5,807 nt of DNA, taken from positions 1-5,807 of the forward strand of contig MAXR01000107.1 in NCBI GenBank assembly GCA_001751155.1, given 5' to 3'. The DNA comes from Desulfuromonadales bacterium C00003068 (lineage in GTDB: Bacteria; Desulfobacterota; Desulfuromonadia; Desulfuromonadales; Desulfuromonadaceae). How positions within the stretch are numbered: the stretch's first letter is position 1; the number at the start of each line of letters is the position of its first letter. The notes under the pieces were generated by a model, which was not told the DNA's origin, searched no databases, and was given only the letters and a program-made list of their open reading frames with translations. The translations under genes and the position numbers were made by a program. Shown here piece by piece: positions 5,688-5,807 of this stretch.

Positions 5688-5807
5688 GTCTAACCTATTT
5701 ATTCGTTTAATGTTTTGTAGCTATTCAGCTCTCATCCATAAGGGGTTGTGTCGCCCATGGAAAGGGTGTCTGTCGCCCGGATGGCGACAGTCAAGCCCCA
5801 TGGATGG
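5688..5807 (+). ncRNA. Putative CsrA/RsmA-binding small RNA (CsrB/RsmZ-like), 5' part only
   Basis: Downstream of the strong promoter, no convincing gene is seen but three GGA motifs are (5759-5761, 5779-5781, 5802-5804), about 20 and 23 bases apart, each associated with pairing sequence. CGCCC (5752-5756) can pair with GGGTG (5764-5768) around loop ATGGAAA. CTGTCGCC (5770-5777) pairs perfectly with GGCGACAG (5783-5790) around loop CGGAT. CCCC (5796-5799) then ATGGAT and GG at the window end start a third hairpin. Serial hairpins with GGA in the loops are the hallmark of CsrB/CsrC/RsmY/RsmZ RNAs, which titrate the translational regulator CsrA. The AYGGAY loop sequence also recalls the TwoAYGGAY RNA motif. 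The RNA is cut off, so length and terminator are unknown. It could instead be a structured 5' leader of a downstream gene. The start at 5688 is inferred from the promoter. Confidence 0.55.

Noticed and set aside
5757..5807. Possible gene start ATG 5757 preceded by AAGGGG, reading MERVSVARMATVKPHGW to the window end
   Set aside because: The spacing of 11 bases is long, the frame is made entirely of hairpin arms, and the peptide resembles no known N-terminus. An open frame of 17 codons is easily chance. Sequence beyond 5807 is needed to exclude it fully.

Overview
The window is chromosomal and housekeeping in character, with every supported gene on the + strand. Protein content and order (rdgB end, PAS-GGDEF, ndk, rlmN, mtnP, pfkB-type kinase, TPR lipoprotein) and moderate GC suggest a Gram-negative of the Desulfuromonadales/Geobacterales type. 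This rests on remembered gene neighbourhoods and protein character, not on a search, so the placement is moderate to low in confidence. A lipobox lipoprotein supports a Gram-negative envelope.

Layout: 1-192 is the 3' end of rdgB (ITP/XTP pyrophosphatase). 310-1209 encodes a cytosolic PAS-GGDEF protein whose GGDEF signature is degenerate (DGDKF) while the RxxD c-di-GMP inhibitory site is intact. 1210-1340 holds a long imperfect inverted repeat and a weak promoter candidate ahead of ndk (1341-1754), which ends at a clear intrinsic terminator (1790-1823). rlmN (1893-2933) follows, then mtnP (3021-3884) and a PfkB-family kinase (3894-4805), the last two spaced as a translationally coupled pair. 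A TPR lipoprotein gene (4871-5629) comes next. The final 180 bases carry no convincing gene. They hold a near-consensus sigma-70 promoter (TTGACA, 16 bp, TATGAT) and, downstream of it, a structured run with three GGA motifs, one firmly and two plausibly in hairpin loops. It is cut by the window end.

How it fits together: rdgB, ndk, mtnP and possibly the kinase all act on nucleotides or nucleosides (NTP pool cleaning, NTP balance, adenine salvage). RlmN consumes S-adenosylmethionine by radical chemistry, and MtnP handles S-adenosylmethionine-derived nucleosides. The two regulatory points of interest are a probable c-di-GMP receptor rather than synthase at the left, and a probable CsrA/RsmA-binding small RNA (CsrB/RsmZ-like) at the right edge, the best candidate here for something undescribed.
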